Shown: in pieces, positions 32,816 through 41,490 of the stretch
Numbering within the stretch: position 1 is the first letter of the stretch
Layout: the number at the start of each line of letters is the position of its first letter
DNA from: Actinobacteria bacterium OV320
GTDB taxonomy: Bacteria > Actinomycetota > Actinomycetes > Streptomycetales > Streptomycetaceae
NCBI GenBank assembly: GCA_001298545.1
Contig: LJCX01000026.1
Span: forward strand, 496,001-560,000
Direction: 5' to 3'
Length of the DNA: 64,000 bases
The notes under the pieces: model-generated
Databases searched by the model: none
Told to the model about the DNA's origin: nothing
The model's input: the letters and a program-made list of their open reading frames with translations, nothing else
Made by a program: the position numbers and the translations under genes

Positions 32816-33322
32816 ATGTCCACGACGCCCCGCTGGCTCAACGCCGACGAACGACGAGCCTGGCTGGCCTACATCGACTTCTCCACCCTGCTCGCCGACC
32901 ACCTCAACCGGCAGCTGCGACGTGACGCGGGGATGACACACGCCGACTACAGCGTGCTCGCCTATCTCTCCGCGGCCCCGGACCGCACCCTCGGCATGTC
33001 CGAGCTCGCGCAGCGTCTGAAGATCACCCGCAGTCGGCTCACCCACGCGGTGAACCGGCTGCGCGAGGCCGGTCTCGTGGACCGCAGGGAGGACCCCGGC
33101 GACGGCCGGGGCCAGCTCGCCTTCCTCACCGAACAGGGCGGGTCGCTGCTGGAGGAGATCGCCCCGGGGCATGTGGAGGCCGTCCGCCGGGCGGTGTTCG
33201 ACGCCCTCACCCCCGAACAGGTGCGCCAGTTCGCGGACATCGGCGAGGCCATCAGCGCGGCTCTGGTACGGGCCGAGAACACCGAGGCCGACCCCGCCGG
33301 GCTGCCCTGGCGTCGCCGGTAG
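32816..33322 (+). CDS. MarR-family transcriptional regulator
   Basis: 168 residues. The winged helix is clear: MTHADYSVLAYLSAAPD, LGMSELAQRLKITRSRLTHAVNRLREAGLVDRREDPGDGRG. The start is ATG 32816. GTG 32810 is in frame, but TAGGGT at 32804-32809 looks like a -10, which would put transcription start at the ATG (leaderless). Ligand and target unknown; the neighbours are transcribed separately. Confidence 0.9.
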   Translation: MSTTPRWLNADERRAWLAYIDFSTLLADHLNRQLRRDAGMTHADYSVLAYLSAAPDRTLGMSELAQRLKITRSRLTHAVNRLREAGLVDRREDPGDGRGQLAFLTEQGGSLLEEIAPGHVEAVRRAVFDALTPEQVRQFADIGEAISAALVRAENTEADPAGLPWRRR

Positions 33323-33507
33323 CGGGTCGGGCGACCCGGTCGCTTCCGCCGGTCCTGGGCGGCTCGACCGGTCCTGACCGGCTCACGGAATCGCTGATCG
33401 GCGCAAGGAATCGCCGACGGATCGAGAAGAACCGGCCGACGGTCCGTACCTGGGGGTACCGGGGGGCCGCCCCTCCGACCACGCCACCGATCCTAGGGAC
33501 GTACCTC

Positions 33508-34947
33508 GTGAACGCAACCGCCGCCATCGGCGTCACCGGCCTCGGCGTGATGGGCCGCAACCTCGCGCGCAACTTCGCCCGCAACGGCTACACCGTGGCC
33601 GTCCACAACCGTTCCGCCGGTCGCACCCGCGCGCTCGTCGAGGAGTTCGGCCACGAGGGCGCCTTCGTCCCCGCCGAGTCGGCCGCGGACTTCGTGGCCG
33701 CGCTCGAACGGCCCCGCCGGCTGATGATCATGGTGCAGGCGGGCGCGGTCACCGACGCGGTCATCGACGAGTTCGCCCCGCTCCTGGAGCCCGGCGACAT
33801 GATCATCGACGGTGGCAACGCCCACTACGCCGACACCCGCCGCCGCGAGGAGGCCCTGCGCGAGCGCGGTCTCCACTTCGTCGGCGCCGGCGTCTCCGGC
33901 GGCGAGGAGGGCGCGCTGAACGGGCCGGCCGTCATGGTCGGCGGCTCGACCGAGTCGTACGACGTCCTCGGCCCGATGTTCGAGTCCATCAGCGCCAAGG
34001 TCGGCGGCGAGCCCTGCGCCACGCACATCGGCACCGACGGCGCCGGGCACTTCGTCAAGATGGTGCACAACGGCATCGAGTACGCCGACATGCAGCTCAT
34101 CGCCGAGGCGTACGACCTGCTGCGCCAGGTCGCCGGCTACACCCCGGCGGAGATCGCCGACATCTTCCGCACCTGGAACGAGGGCCGGCTCGGCTCCTAC
34201 CTGATCGAGATCACCGCCGACGTCCTCGGCCACACCGACGCCACCACCGGCCTGGCCTTCGTCGACATCGTCGCCGACGCCGCCGGTCAGAAGGGCACCG
34301 GCCGCTGGACCGTGCAGACCGCCCTGGACCTGGGCTCCCCGGTCACCGCGATCGCCCAGGCCACCTTCGCGCGCGCCGCCTCCGGGCAGAGCGCACTGCG
34401 CGCCGCCTACGCCGGCCTCCCCGGGGGCACCACACCCCCGCTCAGCCGCACCGAGGCCACCCGCTTCACCTCACAGGTCGAGCACGCCCTGTACGCCTCG
34501 AAGGTCATCGCCTACGACCAGGGCTGGAAGATGATCCAGGACGCGGCCGGCGAGTTCGGCTGGAAGATCGACCTCGGTGCGGTCGCCCGGATCTGGCGCG
34601 GTGGCTGCATCATCCGCGCCTCGTTCCTCGACCGCATCCGCGCCGCGTACGCAGCCGACCCGGACCTGGTCAGCCTGCTCGGCGAGATGGAGTTCGCCAT
34701 GGAGATCACGGACGCGCAGGTGCCCTGGCGGGAGACGGTGGCCTCGGCCGCCCGTCGTGGCATCCCGGTGCCCGCCTTCTCGGCCGCGCTCGCCCACTAC
34801 GACACCCTGCGCGCGGAGCGCCTTCCCGCCGCCCTTCTCCAGGGCCAGCGCGACTACTTCGGTGCCCACACCTACCAGCGCACCGACCGTCCCGGCGCTT
34901 TCCACACCCACTGGGCCGAGGCCGACCGCCCGGAGACGTCGGCCTGA
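33508..34947 (+). CDS. gnd: 6-phosphogluconate dehydrogenase (decarboxylating)
   Basis: 479 residues, the long homodimeric form. NADP-binding GLGVMGRNLARNFA, substrate motif VSGGEEGALNGP, FVKMVHNGIEY with the catalytic Lys, and the C-terminal GQRDYFGAHTYQR tail are all present. It oxidises 6-phosphogluconate to ribulose-5-phosphate, CO2 and NADPH in the pentose phosphate pathway. GTG start. Transcription ends at a strong hairpin shared with the convergent gap gene. Confidence 0.96.
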   Translation: MNATAAIGVTGLGVMGRNLARNFARNGYTVAVHNRSAGRTRALVEEFGHEGAFVPAESAADFVAALERPRRLMIMVQAGAVTDAVIDEFAPLLEPGDMIIDGGNAHYADTRRREEALRERGLHFVGAGVSGGEEGALNGPAVMVGGSTESYDVLGPMFESISAKVGGEPCATHIGTDGAGHFVKMVHNGIEYADMQLIAEAYDLLRQVAGYTPAEIADIFRTWNEGRLGSYLIEITADVLGHTDATTGLAFVDIVADAAGQKGTGRWTVQTALDLGSPVTAIAQATFARAASGQSALRAAYAGLPGGTTPPLSRTEATRFTSQVEHALYASKVIAYDQGWKMIQDAAGEFGWKIDLGAVARIWRGGCIIRASFLDRIRAAYAADPDLVSLLGEMEFAMEITDAQVPWRETVASAARRGIPVPAFSAALAHYDTLRAERLPAALLQGQRDYFGAHTYQRTDRPGAFHTHWAEADRPETSA

Positions 34948-34953
34948 CACACG

Positions 34954-34989
34954 GGAGTGGGGCGCCCTCGGCCCAGGGCGCCCCACTCC
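34954..34989. terminator. Bidirectional terminator between gnd and gap
   Basis: Perfect 15-bp stem GGAGTGGGGCGCCCT / AGGGCGCCCCACTCC with a 6-nt loop, placed 7 bases after gnd and 19 bases beyond the end of gap. A TTCT tract follows on the plus strand. Confidence 0.9.
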
Positions 34990-35007
34990 TTCTCCGCGCG
35001 GTCGGTC

Positions 35008-36453
35008 TCAGACGCCCGTCGCCGGGTACGTCGGGTACTCCACCCCGGAGACGTGCTGGACGACACGGACGACCTGGCAGGAGTAGCCGAACTCGTTGTC
35101 GTACCAGAGGTAGAGGATCGCGTTGTCGCCGTCGACCTTGGTGGCGCCGGCGTCGATGATCGAGGAGTGGCGCGAGCCGATGAAGTCCATCGAGACCGCG
35201 TCCGGCGCCGTGGTGAAGTCGATCTGGCGCTTGAGCGGCGAGGTCAGTGACACTTCACGGAGGTGATCGAGGACCTCCTCGCGGGTCGTCTCCCGGCCGA
35301 GCCGCAGGCTGAGGATCGCGATCGAGACGTCCGGCACCGGCACGCGGATCGAACTGCCGGTGATCGGCGCCTTGAGGTCGGGCAGCGCCTTGGCGACCGC
35401 GGAGGCGGCGCCGGTCTCGGTGATGACCATGTTCAGCGGCGCCGAACGGCCGCGACGGTCGGCCTTGTGGTAGTTGTCCAGCAGGTTCTGGTCGTTGGTG
35501 AACGAGTGGACGGTCTCCACATGGCCGCGCAGCACACCGTACTCGTCGGCCATCGCTTTCAGCGGCGGGACGATCGCGTTGGTGGTGCAGGAGGCGCAGG
35601 ACAGGATCTGCTCGTCCGGCTTGATGGTGTCGTGGTTGACGCCATGCACGATGTTCGGCACATCGCCCTTGCCCGGCGCGGTCAGCACGACCTTGTCGAT
35701 GCCCGGTCGCAGGTGCTTGGCGAGGCCCTCGCGGTCGCGCCACTTGCCGGTGTTGTCGATGAGGATGGCGTTGCGGACGCCGTACGCCGTGTAGTCGACC
35801 TGGCTCGGGTCGTCGGCGTAGATCACCGTGATCTCGTTGCCGTTGGCGATGATCCTGCTGTTGGCCTCGTCGACCGTGATCGTGCCCTGGAACTGGCCGT
35901 GCACCGAGTCGCGGCGCAGCAGGGACGCGCGCTTGACGAGATCCTGCTCGCCGCCGCCGCGCACCACGATGGCGCGCAGTCGCAGGCCGTTGCCGGAGCC
36001 GGACTTCTCGATGAGCAGACGGGCGACGAGCCGGCCGATGCGGCCGAAGCCGTACAGGACGACATCGCGCGGTTCGCGCCGGTCGATCTTGTTCGCGCCG
36101 GTGGCGCCGGCCACGGCCTCCGCGGTGAACTCCGCCACCGACAGACCGCGGTCGTCGGCCCGGTAGGTCGCGGCGAGCATGCCGAGGTCGATCTGCGACG
36201 GGCCGAGGTCGAGTGCGGTGAGGGCCTCGAGGAACGGCAGCGTCTCGGTGACCGAGAGCTCCTCGCCCGCGATCTGGCGGGCGAACCGGTGGGTCTTGAG
36301 GATGCTGACCACCGACTTGTTCACCAGGGAGCGGCTGTGCAGCAGGACGGTCACGTCCCGCTCGCGGTGCAGCTTCCCGATCATCGGGATCATCGACTCC
36401 GCGATCTCCTCGCGGTTCTTCCAGTTGGTGAACGAATCGTCGTTGAGCGTCAC
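35008..36453 (-). CDS. gap: Glyceraldehyde-3-phosphate dehydrogenase, long form with N-terminal extension
   Basis: 481 residues against about 335 for ordinary GAPDH. The first 130 residues are a helical extension; the Rossmann motif YGFGRIGRL appears only near residue 133. The catalytic Cys lies in SCASCTTN, and NMVITETGAA and WYDNEFGYS are conserved. It oxidises glyceraldehyde-3-phosphate with NAD(P). Long GAPDH paralogues of this type occur beside the glycolytic one in Streptomyces and may act in gluconeogenesis or another cofactor regime. GTG start. Confidence 0.93.
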   Translation of the reverse strand: MTLNDDSFTNWKNREEIAESMIPMIGKLHRERDVTVLLHSRSLVNKSVVSILKTHRFARQIAGEELSVTETLPFLEALTALDLGPSQIDLGMLAATYRADDRGLSVAEFTAEAVAGATGANKIDRREPRDVVLYGFGRIGRLVARLLIEKSGSGNGLRLRAIVVRGGGEQDLVKRASLLRRDSVHGQFQGTITVDEANSRIIANGNEITVIYADDPSQVDYTAYGVRNAILIDNTGKWRDREGLAKHLRPGIDKVVLTAPGKGDVPNIVHGVNHDTIKPDEQILSCASCTTNAIVPPLKAMADEYGVLRGHVETVHSFTNDQNLLDNYHKADRRGRSAPLNMVITETGAASAVAKALPDLKAPITGSSIRVPVPDVSIAILSLRLGRETTREEVLDHLREVSLTSPLKRQIDFTTAPDAVSMDFIGSRHSSIIDAGATKVDGDNAILYLWYDNEFGYSCQVVRVVQHVSGVEYPTYPATGV

Positions 36454-36570
36454 GGGCCTATCTTTCGAGCTAGGTGGCGCTCATATGCTAACCCTCCGGT
36501 CATTCGATCATTCAAGCGGGCCCGCGCTCAGCTGTGCACCCCGTGACGGAAGGCCGCGCGGGGAGCGTTC

Positions 36571-36972
36571 TCAGCCGTCGGCCCGCTCCTGATCGGCGAG
36601 CCGGCGCCGGGCGTCCGTCCAGTCGACGGGCAGGTCGGCCGCCGGTACCTCCCAGAACGTGAAGACCGAGCCCTTCGTCGTGGGCCGCAGTCCTTGCATG
36701 ATCGACCTGTGCGGTTCGGTGCGCGCGTACGTGTACAGCGCGGCCTTGTCCTCCCAGGCCGACAGGGTCCAGAAGGTGCGCTTCAGAGGCTGGGCGATCA
36801 GTGAGGCCCCATAGGCGCCCGGCGCGCCGGAGACCTGCTTCCAGGCTTTGAGGGACTGGGTGAAGAAGCGCGGCACGTCCTTGAGCGAGCGCACCTCGAA
36901 CCGGGACGCCATGACGAACGCCTCGGTGTCCGGAGCGGGGGTGTTGACGGTGGTCCAGCGCAGGGTGGGCAT
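36571..36972 (-). CDS. DUF3291-like (dimeric alpha/beta-barrel, monooxygenase-like) protein
   Basis: 133 residues from ATG 36972. The pattern MPTLRWTTVN, VRSLKDVPRFFTQSLKAWKQV and RTFWTLSAWEDKAALYTYART is that of small ferredoxin-like dimeric alpha/beta-barrel proteins related to DUF3291 and spheroidene-monooxygenase families. Activity unknown. It is divergent from a MerR gene, and a 13/14-matched inverted repeat lies between, suggesting it is the regulated target. Confidence 0.78.
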   Translation of the reverse strand: MPTLRWTTVNTPAPDTEAFVMASRFEVRSLKDVPRFFTQSLKAWKQVSGAPGAYGASLIAQPLKRTFWTLSAWEDKAALYTYARTEPHRSIMQGLRPTTKGSVFTFWEVPAADLPVDWTDARRRLADQERADG

Positions 36973-37008
36973 GGCTGTTGCCTTCTCTCCGGTGAGGCGA
37001 AGGAGCAT

Positions 37009-37049
37009 TGGATACCTTCACTATCTATGTTAGACAGTGGAGGTATCCA
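37009..37049. promoter_or_regulatory. MerR-type operator between the DUF3291-like and MerR genes
   Basis: TGGATACCTTCACT (37009-37022) and AGTGGAGGTATCCA (37036-37049) are inverted arms matching at 13 of 14 positions with a 13-bp centre (ATCTATGTTAGAC), which holds AT-rich promoter-like sequence. This is the long interrupted dyad typical of MerR regulators. Confidence 0.65.
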
Positions 37050-37105
37050 GTTTTCAAGGGCAGTGCGGGACCGAAACCGAACCGCAGGAACCGGAGCCGA
37101 ACCGC

Positions 37106-37735
37106 ATGCGCATCTCCGAGCTGAGCCGCCACAGCGGCGTCTCCGTGACGACGATCAAGTACTACCTCCGCGAGGGCCTGCTCCAGCCCGGCCGGCAGAC
37201 GGCGGCGACCCAGGCCGAATACGACGACCAGCACCTGCGCAGGCTCCGCCTGATCCGCGCCCTGACCGGCGTCCGGGGGCTGTCGGTCAGCACCACCCGC
37301 GACGTGCTGGACGCCCTCGCGGAGCACACCGGCGACACCCACCGCCTGCTCGGCCTCGCCCTGGGCTCGCTCCGGGTGGACGACGAGCCCGCCGAGGAAA
37401 CACCCGAGGCTGCCGAAGTGGCCGCGCTGGTCGAGGAGTTGGGCTGGGACGTGCACGAGTCGGCGCCCGCCCGGGCCGCCCTCGCCGAGACCCTGTCCTC
37501 GCTGCGCTCCCTCGGCGTCCCGCTGGACCGGCGCACCCTGCTGCCGTACGCGCGGCTCGCCGAGCGCACCGCCACCCTCGATCTCGACCAACTCGACGGC
37601 CTCACCGACCCGTTGGAGGCCGCCGAACGCGCGCTGCTGCTGACCGTCCTGCTGGAGCCCGCGCTGATGGCCCTCAGGCGCATGGCGCAGGAGAACGAGT
37701 CGGCCCGCCGACACCCCTCCCAGGACCTGCCGTAA
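37106..37735 (+). CDS. MerR-family transcriptional regulator
   Basis: 209 residues. The N-terminal HTH-wing is RISELSRHSGVSVTTIKYYLREGLLQPG with the following RLRLIRALTGVRGLSV. The C-terminal effector part (about 75-209) is helical and Glu/Leu-rich with no metal-binding cysteines, so an organic ligand or protein signal is likelier than a metal. ATG 37106 is chosen over GTG 37037, which lies inside the operator. Confidence 0.9.
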   Translation: MRISELSRHSGVSVTTIKYYLREGLLQPGRQTAATQAEYDDQHLRRLRLIRALTGVRGLSVSTTRDVLDALAEHTGDTHRLLGLALGSLRVDDEPAEETPEAAEVAALVEELGWDVHESAPARAALAETLSSLRSLGVPLDRRTLLPYARLAERTATLDLDQLDGLTDPLEAAERALLLTVLLEPALMALRRMAQENESARRHPSQDLP

Positions 37736-38132
37736 CCGTGGCCCCTCGCCGACGTCGGCACGGGTGGCGCCACCGTGTGGTCGAAGTACCGGGAGGGCGG
37801 TGAGCGGGCGGTGATCGAGCGGGGAGGTGCGCGGTGAGGGCGGCAGCGAGCGCTGCGGTGAGGGCTGCGGTGAGGGCTTTCGCGCGGCCGACCCGCGGCG
37901 CCCGAGTGTCGCCGGGCCGGCCGGGGGAACCCGTTTCGGGCCGGCCGGGGAAGGCCGATGCCGACGGGCCCCAGCTCATCACTCCCATGGCTCCCATGGA
38001 TCGCACGGATCACACGGATCGTCCGGATCTGTGCCGGGCATGTGGTGGTCGGCCCCCCGGCGGCCGACGAGGGATTGAGCGTCTGCCGGTCGGGTACGCG
38101 TGGCCGGACCGCCGCTACCAGGGGAGACCGTC
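37736..38132. other. Intergenic region with short repeats
   Basis: About 400 bases with no credible gene. GCGGTGAGGGC-like units repeat around 37835-37875, and CACGGATC-like units around 37995-38030. The last bases carry GGGGAG, the ribosome site of the next gene. Confidence 0.5.
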
Positions 38133-38531
38133 ATGGAGACACCCGCGCACGACCGCATCAACAACCCCGCCGCGCTGGCGCTGGACGCGCTGGCCCGGGA
38201 CACCGAGGACACCGCCGCACTGGACACGCTCGCGCACTGCGACGTCCTGGTGCCCGTGCCCGACGACGCCATCGACGAGGACGTCACCAACCCGGCCACG
38301 GTCGCGCTGCCCGTCCTCGAACAGCCAGGTGGCGCGCCCGTCGTGCCGGTGTTCACCTCCGAACCGGAGATGGCGGACCTGCTGCCCGAGGTCGCCCGCT
38401 ACCGACTCGTGCCGCTCGGCGCGCTCGCCGCACAGTGGCCGACCGGTGAGCTGTCCCTGTCGATCGACGCGGCCGGCGACCATCCGCTGACGCTCACCTC
38501 GGAGGGGGTCCGCACGCTGCTGGCCCGCTGA
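38133..38531 (+). CDS. SseB-like family protein
   Basis: 132 residues from ATG 38133 (GGGGAG seven bases before). Segments TAALDTLAHCDVLVPVPDD, VVPVFTSEPEM and GALAAQWPTGELSLSIDAAGD match the SseB N-terminal domain found widely in actinomycetes. Function unknown; no secretion system is nearby. It is convergent with the following MarR gene, with 57 bp between the stops and a GC-rich hairpin-like stretch there. Confidence 0.82.
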   Translation: METPAHDRINNPAALALDALARDTEDTAALDTLAHCDVLVPVPDDAIDEDVTNPATVALPVLEQPGGAPVVPVFTSEPEMADLLPEVARYRLVPLGALAAQWPTGELSLSIDAAGDHPLTLTSEGVRTLLAR

Positions 38532-38587
38532 ACCACGGACGCTTCCCCGCATCGGGCTCCCCCGCGGACCGGGGGAGCCGGGAAGGC

Positions 38588-38980
38588 CTAGGACTCGGCC
38601 AGCATCCGCCCCAGCACCGCCCGCTGGAGCGGCAGTACCTCGGTGTGCAGGTCGCGGCCCTTACGGGTGAGGGCGACCCACACCCCGCGCCGGTCCTCCA
38701 CGCAGATGGAACGCTCCACCAGGCCTTCCTTCTCCAGGCGGCCGATGAGCCGGGACAGCGCGCTCTGGCTGAGGTGCACCCGTCCGACCAGGTTCTGCAC
38801 CCGGCACTGGTCGCCCTCCCGGGGTGCCTCGGAGGCGAGGATGTCGAGCACTTCGAAGTCGCTCGCCCCGAGACCGTGCGGGTGCAGCGCGCGATCGATC
38901 TCGCACATCGTGCGCGCGTGCACCGACAGGATGTCCCGCCACCGCTCTTCGAGGCCCGCCCCGGCCGTCTTCGCTGCCAT
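38588..38980 (-). CDS. MarR-family transcriptional regulator
   Basis: 130 residues. Winged helix: LGASDFEVLDILASEAP, VHLSQSALSRLIGRLEKEGLVERSICVEDRRG. It is compact, with short flanking dimer helices. Upstream (38999-39035) are three GTGCAA/GTGCGG-like half-sites that could be its operator. The VOC gene behind it is on the same strand and may be upstream in the same unit. Confidence 0.9.
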   Translation of the reverse strand: MAAKTAGAGLEERWRDILSVHARTMCEIDRALHPHGLGASDFEVLDILASEAPREGDQCRVQNLVGRVHLSQSALSRLIGRLEKEGLVERSICVEDRRGVWVALTRKGRDLHTEVLPLQRAVLGRMLAES

Positions 38981-39076
38981 ATGTGCACGGTAACACCCAA
39001 ACGGCGATTCATTGAGTGTGCAACTAGTGCGGGTGCAAGCGGTTCCTCCCGGGCCTCGGGCGCCGCCTCCGGCGCC

Positions 39077-39427
39077 TCAGGCGGCCGGGTCCTGGAGCAG
39101 CCCCACCAGGTTGCCGTCCGCGTCCTTCACGAAGGCGATCAGCCTGCCGCCGCCGACGTCCTGCGCGTCCTGGAGCAGCTCCGCCCCCGCCGCGACCAGC
39201 GCCGCGAGCCGCTCGCGCAGGTCGGTGACGTGCCAGTACGGAACCGGCCCGGTCATGCCCTTGGCGTGTCCGTTCGGGTCCAGCCCGACGTCCTGCCCCG
39301 CGGCCTTGAAACCGACGTAGTAGGGCTCGTCGGCGTACGGCTCGACCTCCAGCAGCACGCTGAACAGGGCCTTCGCCCGGGCGAGGTCCTTGACGGGGTA
39401 GATGATCGTCTGCATGCCGGCGCTCAT
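39077..39427 (-). CDS. Single-domain VOC (glyoxalase-like) protein
   Basis: 116 residues from ATG 39427 (GAGGAG upstream). One VOC unit set: IIYPVKDLARAKALFSVLLEVEPY, then YVGFKAAGQDVGL and FVKDADGNLVGLLQDP. Likely a metal-dependent lyase, isomerase or resistance protein working as a dimer; substrate unknown. It lies just upstream of the MarR gene on the same strand, so the two could be cotranscribed. Confidence 0.88.
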   Translation of the reverse strand: MSAGMQTIIYPVKDLARAKALFSVLLEVEPYADEPYYVGFKAAGQDVGLDPNGHAKGMTGPVPYWHVTDLRERLAALVAAGAELLQDAQDVGGGRLIAFVKDADGNLVGLLQDPAA

Positions 39428-39553
39428 GGCGTTCTCCTCGGTGACGTGCGGTGGGCGGGAACGGGTCCGTGTTCCCGCACTTCTCACGCTAGGCCGGGGA
39501 GCGGCTGACGGCTTCTCCGATCCTGACCGGTTCGGCGCGCACCGCCCGGTCCG

Positions 39554-40588
39554 CTACGTCGACTCCCGCTTCACCAGCTCCGTCGGCAGGATCACCGCCG
39601 CCGGGTCCTCGCCCCCGATCTGGGCGAGCAGCACCCGGACCATCTCGTTGCTGATCCGGTCCCAGGGCTGACGGATGGTGGTGAGGGAGGGGCTGGCCGC
39701 GGTCGCCGCCGGGGAGTCGTCGAAGCCGCCGACCGCGACGTCCTCGGGCACCCGCCGTCCCGCCCGGTGCAGCGCCGTCAGCACACCCTGTGCCATCAGG
39801 TCGGACGCGACGAAGACCGCGTCGAGGTCCGGTGCCTGCGCCAGCAGGCGCTCGGCGCCCGCCTCACCGCTGGCCCGGCTGTAGTCACCCGAGACGACGA
39901 TCCGCTCGTCGTAGTCGACACCCGCCTCGGCGAGCACCTCCCGGTAGCCCGCGAGCCGCTCCACACCACCGGGGGTGTCCAGCGGGCCGGTGACCACGCC
40001 GACCCGCCGACGGCCCTGGGCCAGCAGATGGCGCACCATGTCCCGGGCGCCGTCCCGGTCGTCGGCGGCCACGTAGCTCACCTTGGACCCGATCCCGATC
40101 GGCTTGCCGCACGCGACCAGCGGGACGCCCGCCTCGCGCAGCTCCGTGGCGATCGGGTCCCCGGAGTGGCTGGAGACCAGCAGCACCCCGTCGACATGCC
40201 CGGCCGTGATGTACCGCGTGATGCGCCGCCGCTCGTCCTCGGTCCCGGCCAGCATCAGCAGGAGGGGGATGTCGTGCGCGGCCAGCGCCTGCGTGCAGCC
40301 GCGCAGCAGGACATTGAAGTTGGGGTCCTCGAAGAACCGTTCCTGGGGCTCGGTCAGCAGGAAGCCCACCGAGTCGGAACGGCCGGTGATCAGGGAACGG
40401 GCGTGCCGGTTCACGACGTAACCCGTTCTGCGGATCGCGGCGTTGACCGCCTCGGCCGCGGAAGGGCTGACGTAGTGTCCCCCGTTGAGCACCCGCGAGA
40501 CCGTGCCCCGCGAGACTCCTGCCTCCCGTGCCACGTCGTGGATGGTCGGTGGTCTGCGCCGGCCCCCCGCACCATTGTTCATGGTCAT
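39554..40588 (-). CDS. LacI-family repressor of the galactan locus
   Basis: 344 residues from ATG 40588, overlapping the permease stop as ATGA. The LacI HTH (PTIHDVAREAGVSRGTVSRVLNGGHYVS) is followed by a periplasmic-binding-type sugar domain (DSVGFLLTEP, VDGVLLVSS, GVVTGPLDTPGG, DLDAVFVASDLMAQGVL). As the last gene of the importer operon it probably represses it and the divergent galactosidase through the lac-like operator at 43846-43861, with a galacto-oligosaccharide as inducer (inferred). Confidence 0.93.
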   Translation of the reverse strand: MTMNNGAGGRRRPPTIHDVAREAGVSRGTVSRVLNGGHYVSPSAAEAVNAAIRRTGYVVNRHARSLITGRSDSVGFLLTEPQERFFEDPNFNVLLRGCTQALAAHDIPLLLMLAGTEDERRRITRYITAGHVDGVLLVSSHSGDPIATELREAGVPLVACGKPIGIGSKVSYVAADDRDGARDMVRHLLAQGRRRVGVVTGPLDTPGGVERLAGYREVLAEAGVDYDERIVVSGDYSRASGEAGAERLLAQAPDLDAVFVASDLMAQGVLTALHRAGRRVPEDVAVGGFDDSPAATAASPSLTTIRQPWDRISNEMVRVLLAQIGGEDPAAVILPTELVKREST

Positions 40589-41490
40589 GACTTTACGGCT
40601 CCGGACAGCAGGTCCAGGCTCCAGAACCGCTGAATGACCAGGAACAGCGCCACCAGCGGGATCACCGCGAGGAACGCGCCGGTGATCACCAGCGTGTAGA
40701 GCGCCGGGGTGTTGGCGCCCTGTTCGAGGAGCGTGAACAGACCGAGGGTGAGCGGGAACTTCTCGTCGTCGCTGAGCATGATGTACGGCAGCAGGAAGTT
40801 GTTCCAGATCGCCACGAACTGGAACAGGAACACCGTCACCATGCCGGGCACCATCATCGGCAGCGCGACCCTGGTGAAGATCCGCCACTCGCTCGCCCCG
40901 TCCATCCGGCCGGCCTCCACCACGTCGCTCGGCACGGCCGCGGCCGCGTAGATGCGCGCGAGGTAGACGCCGTACGGGGAGAGGACCTGCGGCAGCAGCA
41001 CGGACCAGTAGGAGTCCGTCAGGTCCGCCTTCGCCATCAGCAGGTACTGGGGGATGGCGAGGATGATCGGCGGCATCAGCACGCCCGCGAGCAGGACGTT
41101 GAACAGCGTCTCGCGGCCCCGGAAGCGGTACGTCGCCAGCGCGTAGCCGCTGAACGCCGACACGCACGTGGACAGCAGCGCGCCGAGCACGGCGTACAGG
41201 GCGGAGTTGGCCATCCACTGCCAGTAGATGCCGTCGCGGTAGGCGTTGAGGTCGTGCAGATTGTCGGTGAAACCGCTGCCCGGCAGGAAGGTGAACGTGG
41301 AGAACAGCTCGCTGCCGGACTTGGTGGACGCGATCACCACCCAGGCCACCGGCAGCAGGCAGTACAGGGCGCCCAGCAGCAGCCCGATCGTCGGGACCAG
41401 CGCGATCCGGCCGCGAAGCGGCGGACGGTTGTGCGACGCGCCGGTGGCACCGGCCGCGGAGGGCGCCTTCCGAACGGCAAGTGAACTCAT
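40585..41490 (-). CDS. Galacto-oligosaccharide ABC permease (MalG-type)
   Basis: 301 residues, six transmembrane helices, EAA loop EAGRMDGASEWRIFTRVALPM. Start ATG 41490 overlaps the preceding stop (ATGA). It pairs with the MalF-type permease. By position and operon content it corresponds to GanQ of the Bacillus ganSPQAB system (inferred). No ATPase gene is present. Confidence 0.92.
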   Translation of the reverse strand: MSSLAVRKAPSAAGATGASHNRPPLRGRIALVPTIGLLLGALYCLLPVAWVVIASTKSGSELFSTFTFLPGSGFTDNLHDLNAYRDGIYWQWMANSALYAVLGALLSTCVSAFSGYALATYRFRGRETLFNVLLAGVLMPPIILAIPQYLLMAKADLTDSYWSVLLPQVLSPYGVYLARIYAAAAVPSDVVEAGRMDGASEWRIFTRVALPMMVPGMVTVFLFQFVAIWNNFLLPYIMLSDDEKFPLTLGLFTLLEQGANTPALYTLVITGAFLAVIPLVALFLVIQRFWSLDLLSGAVKS

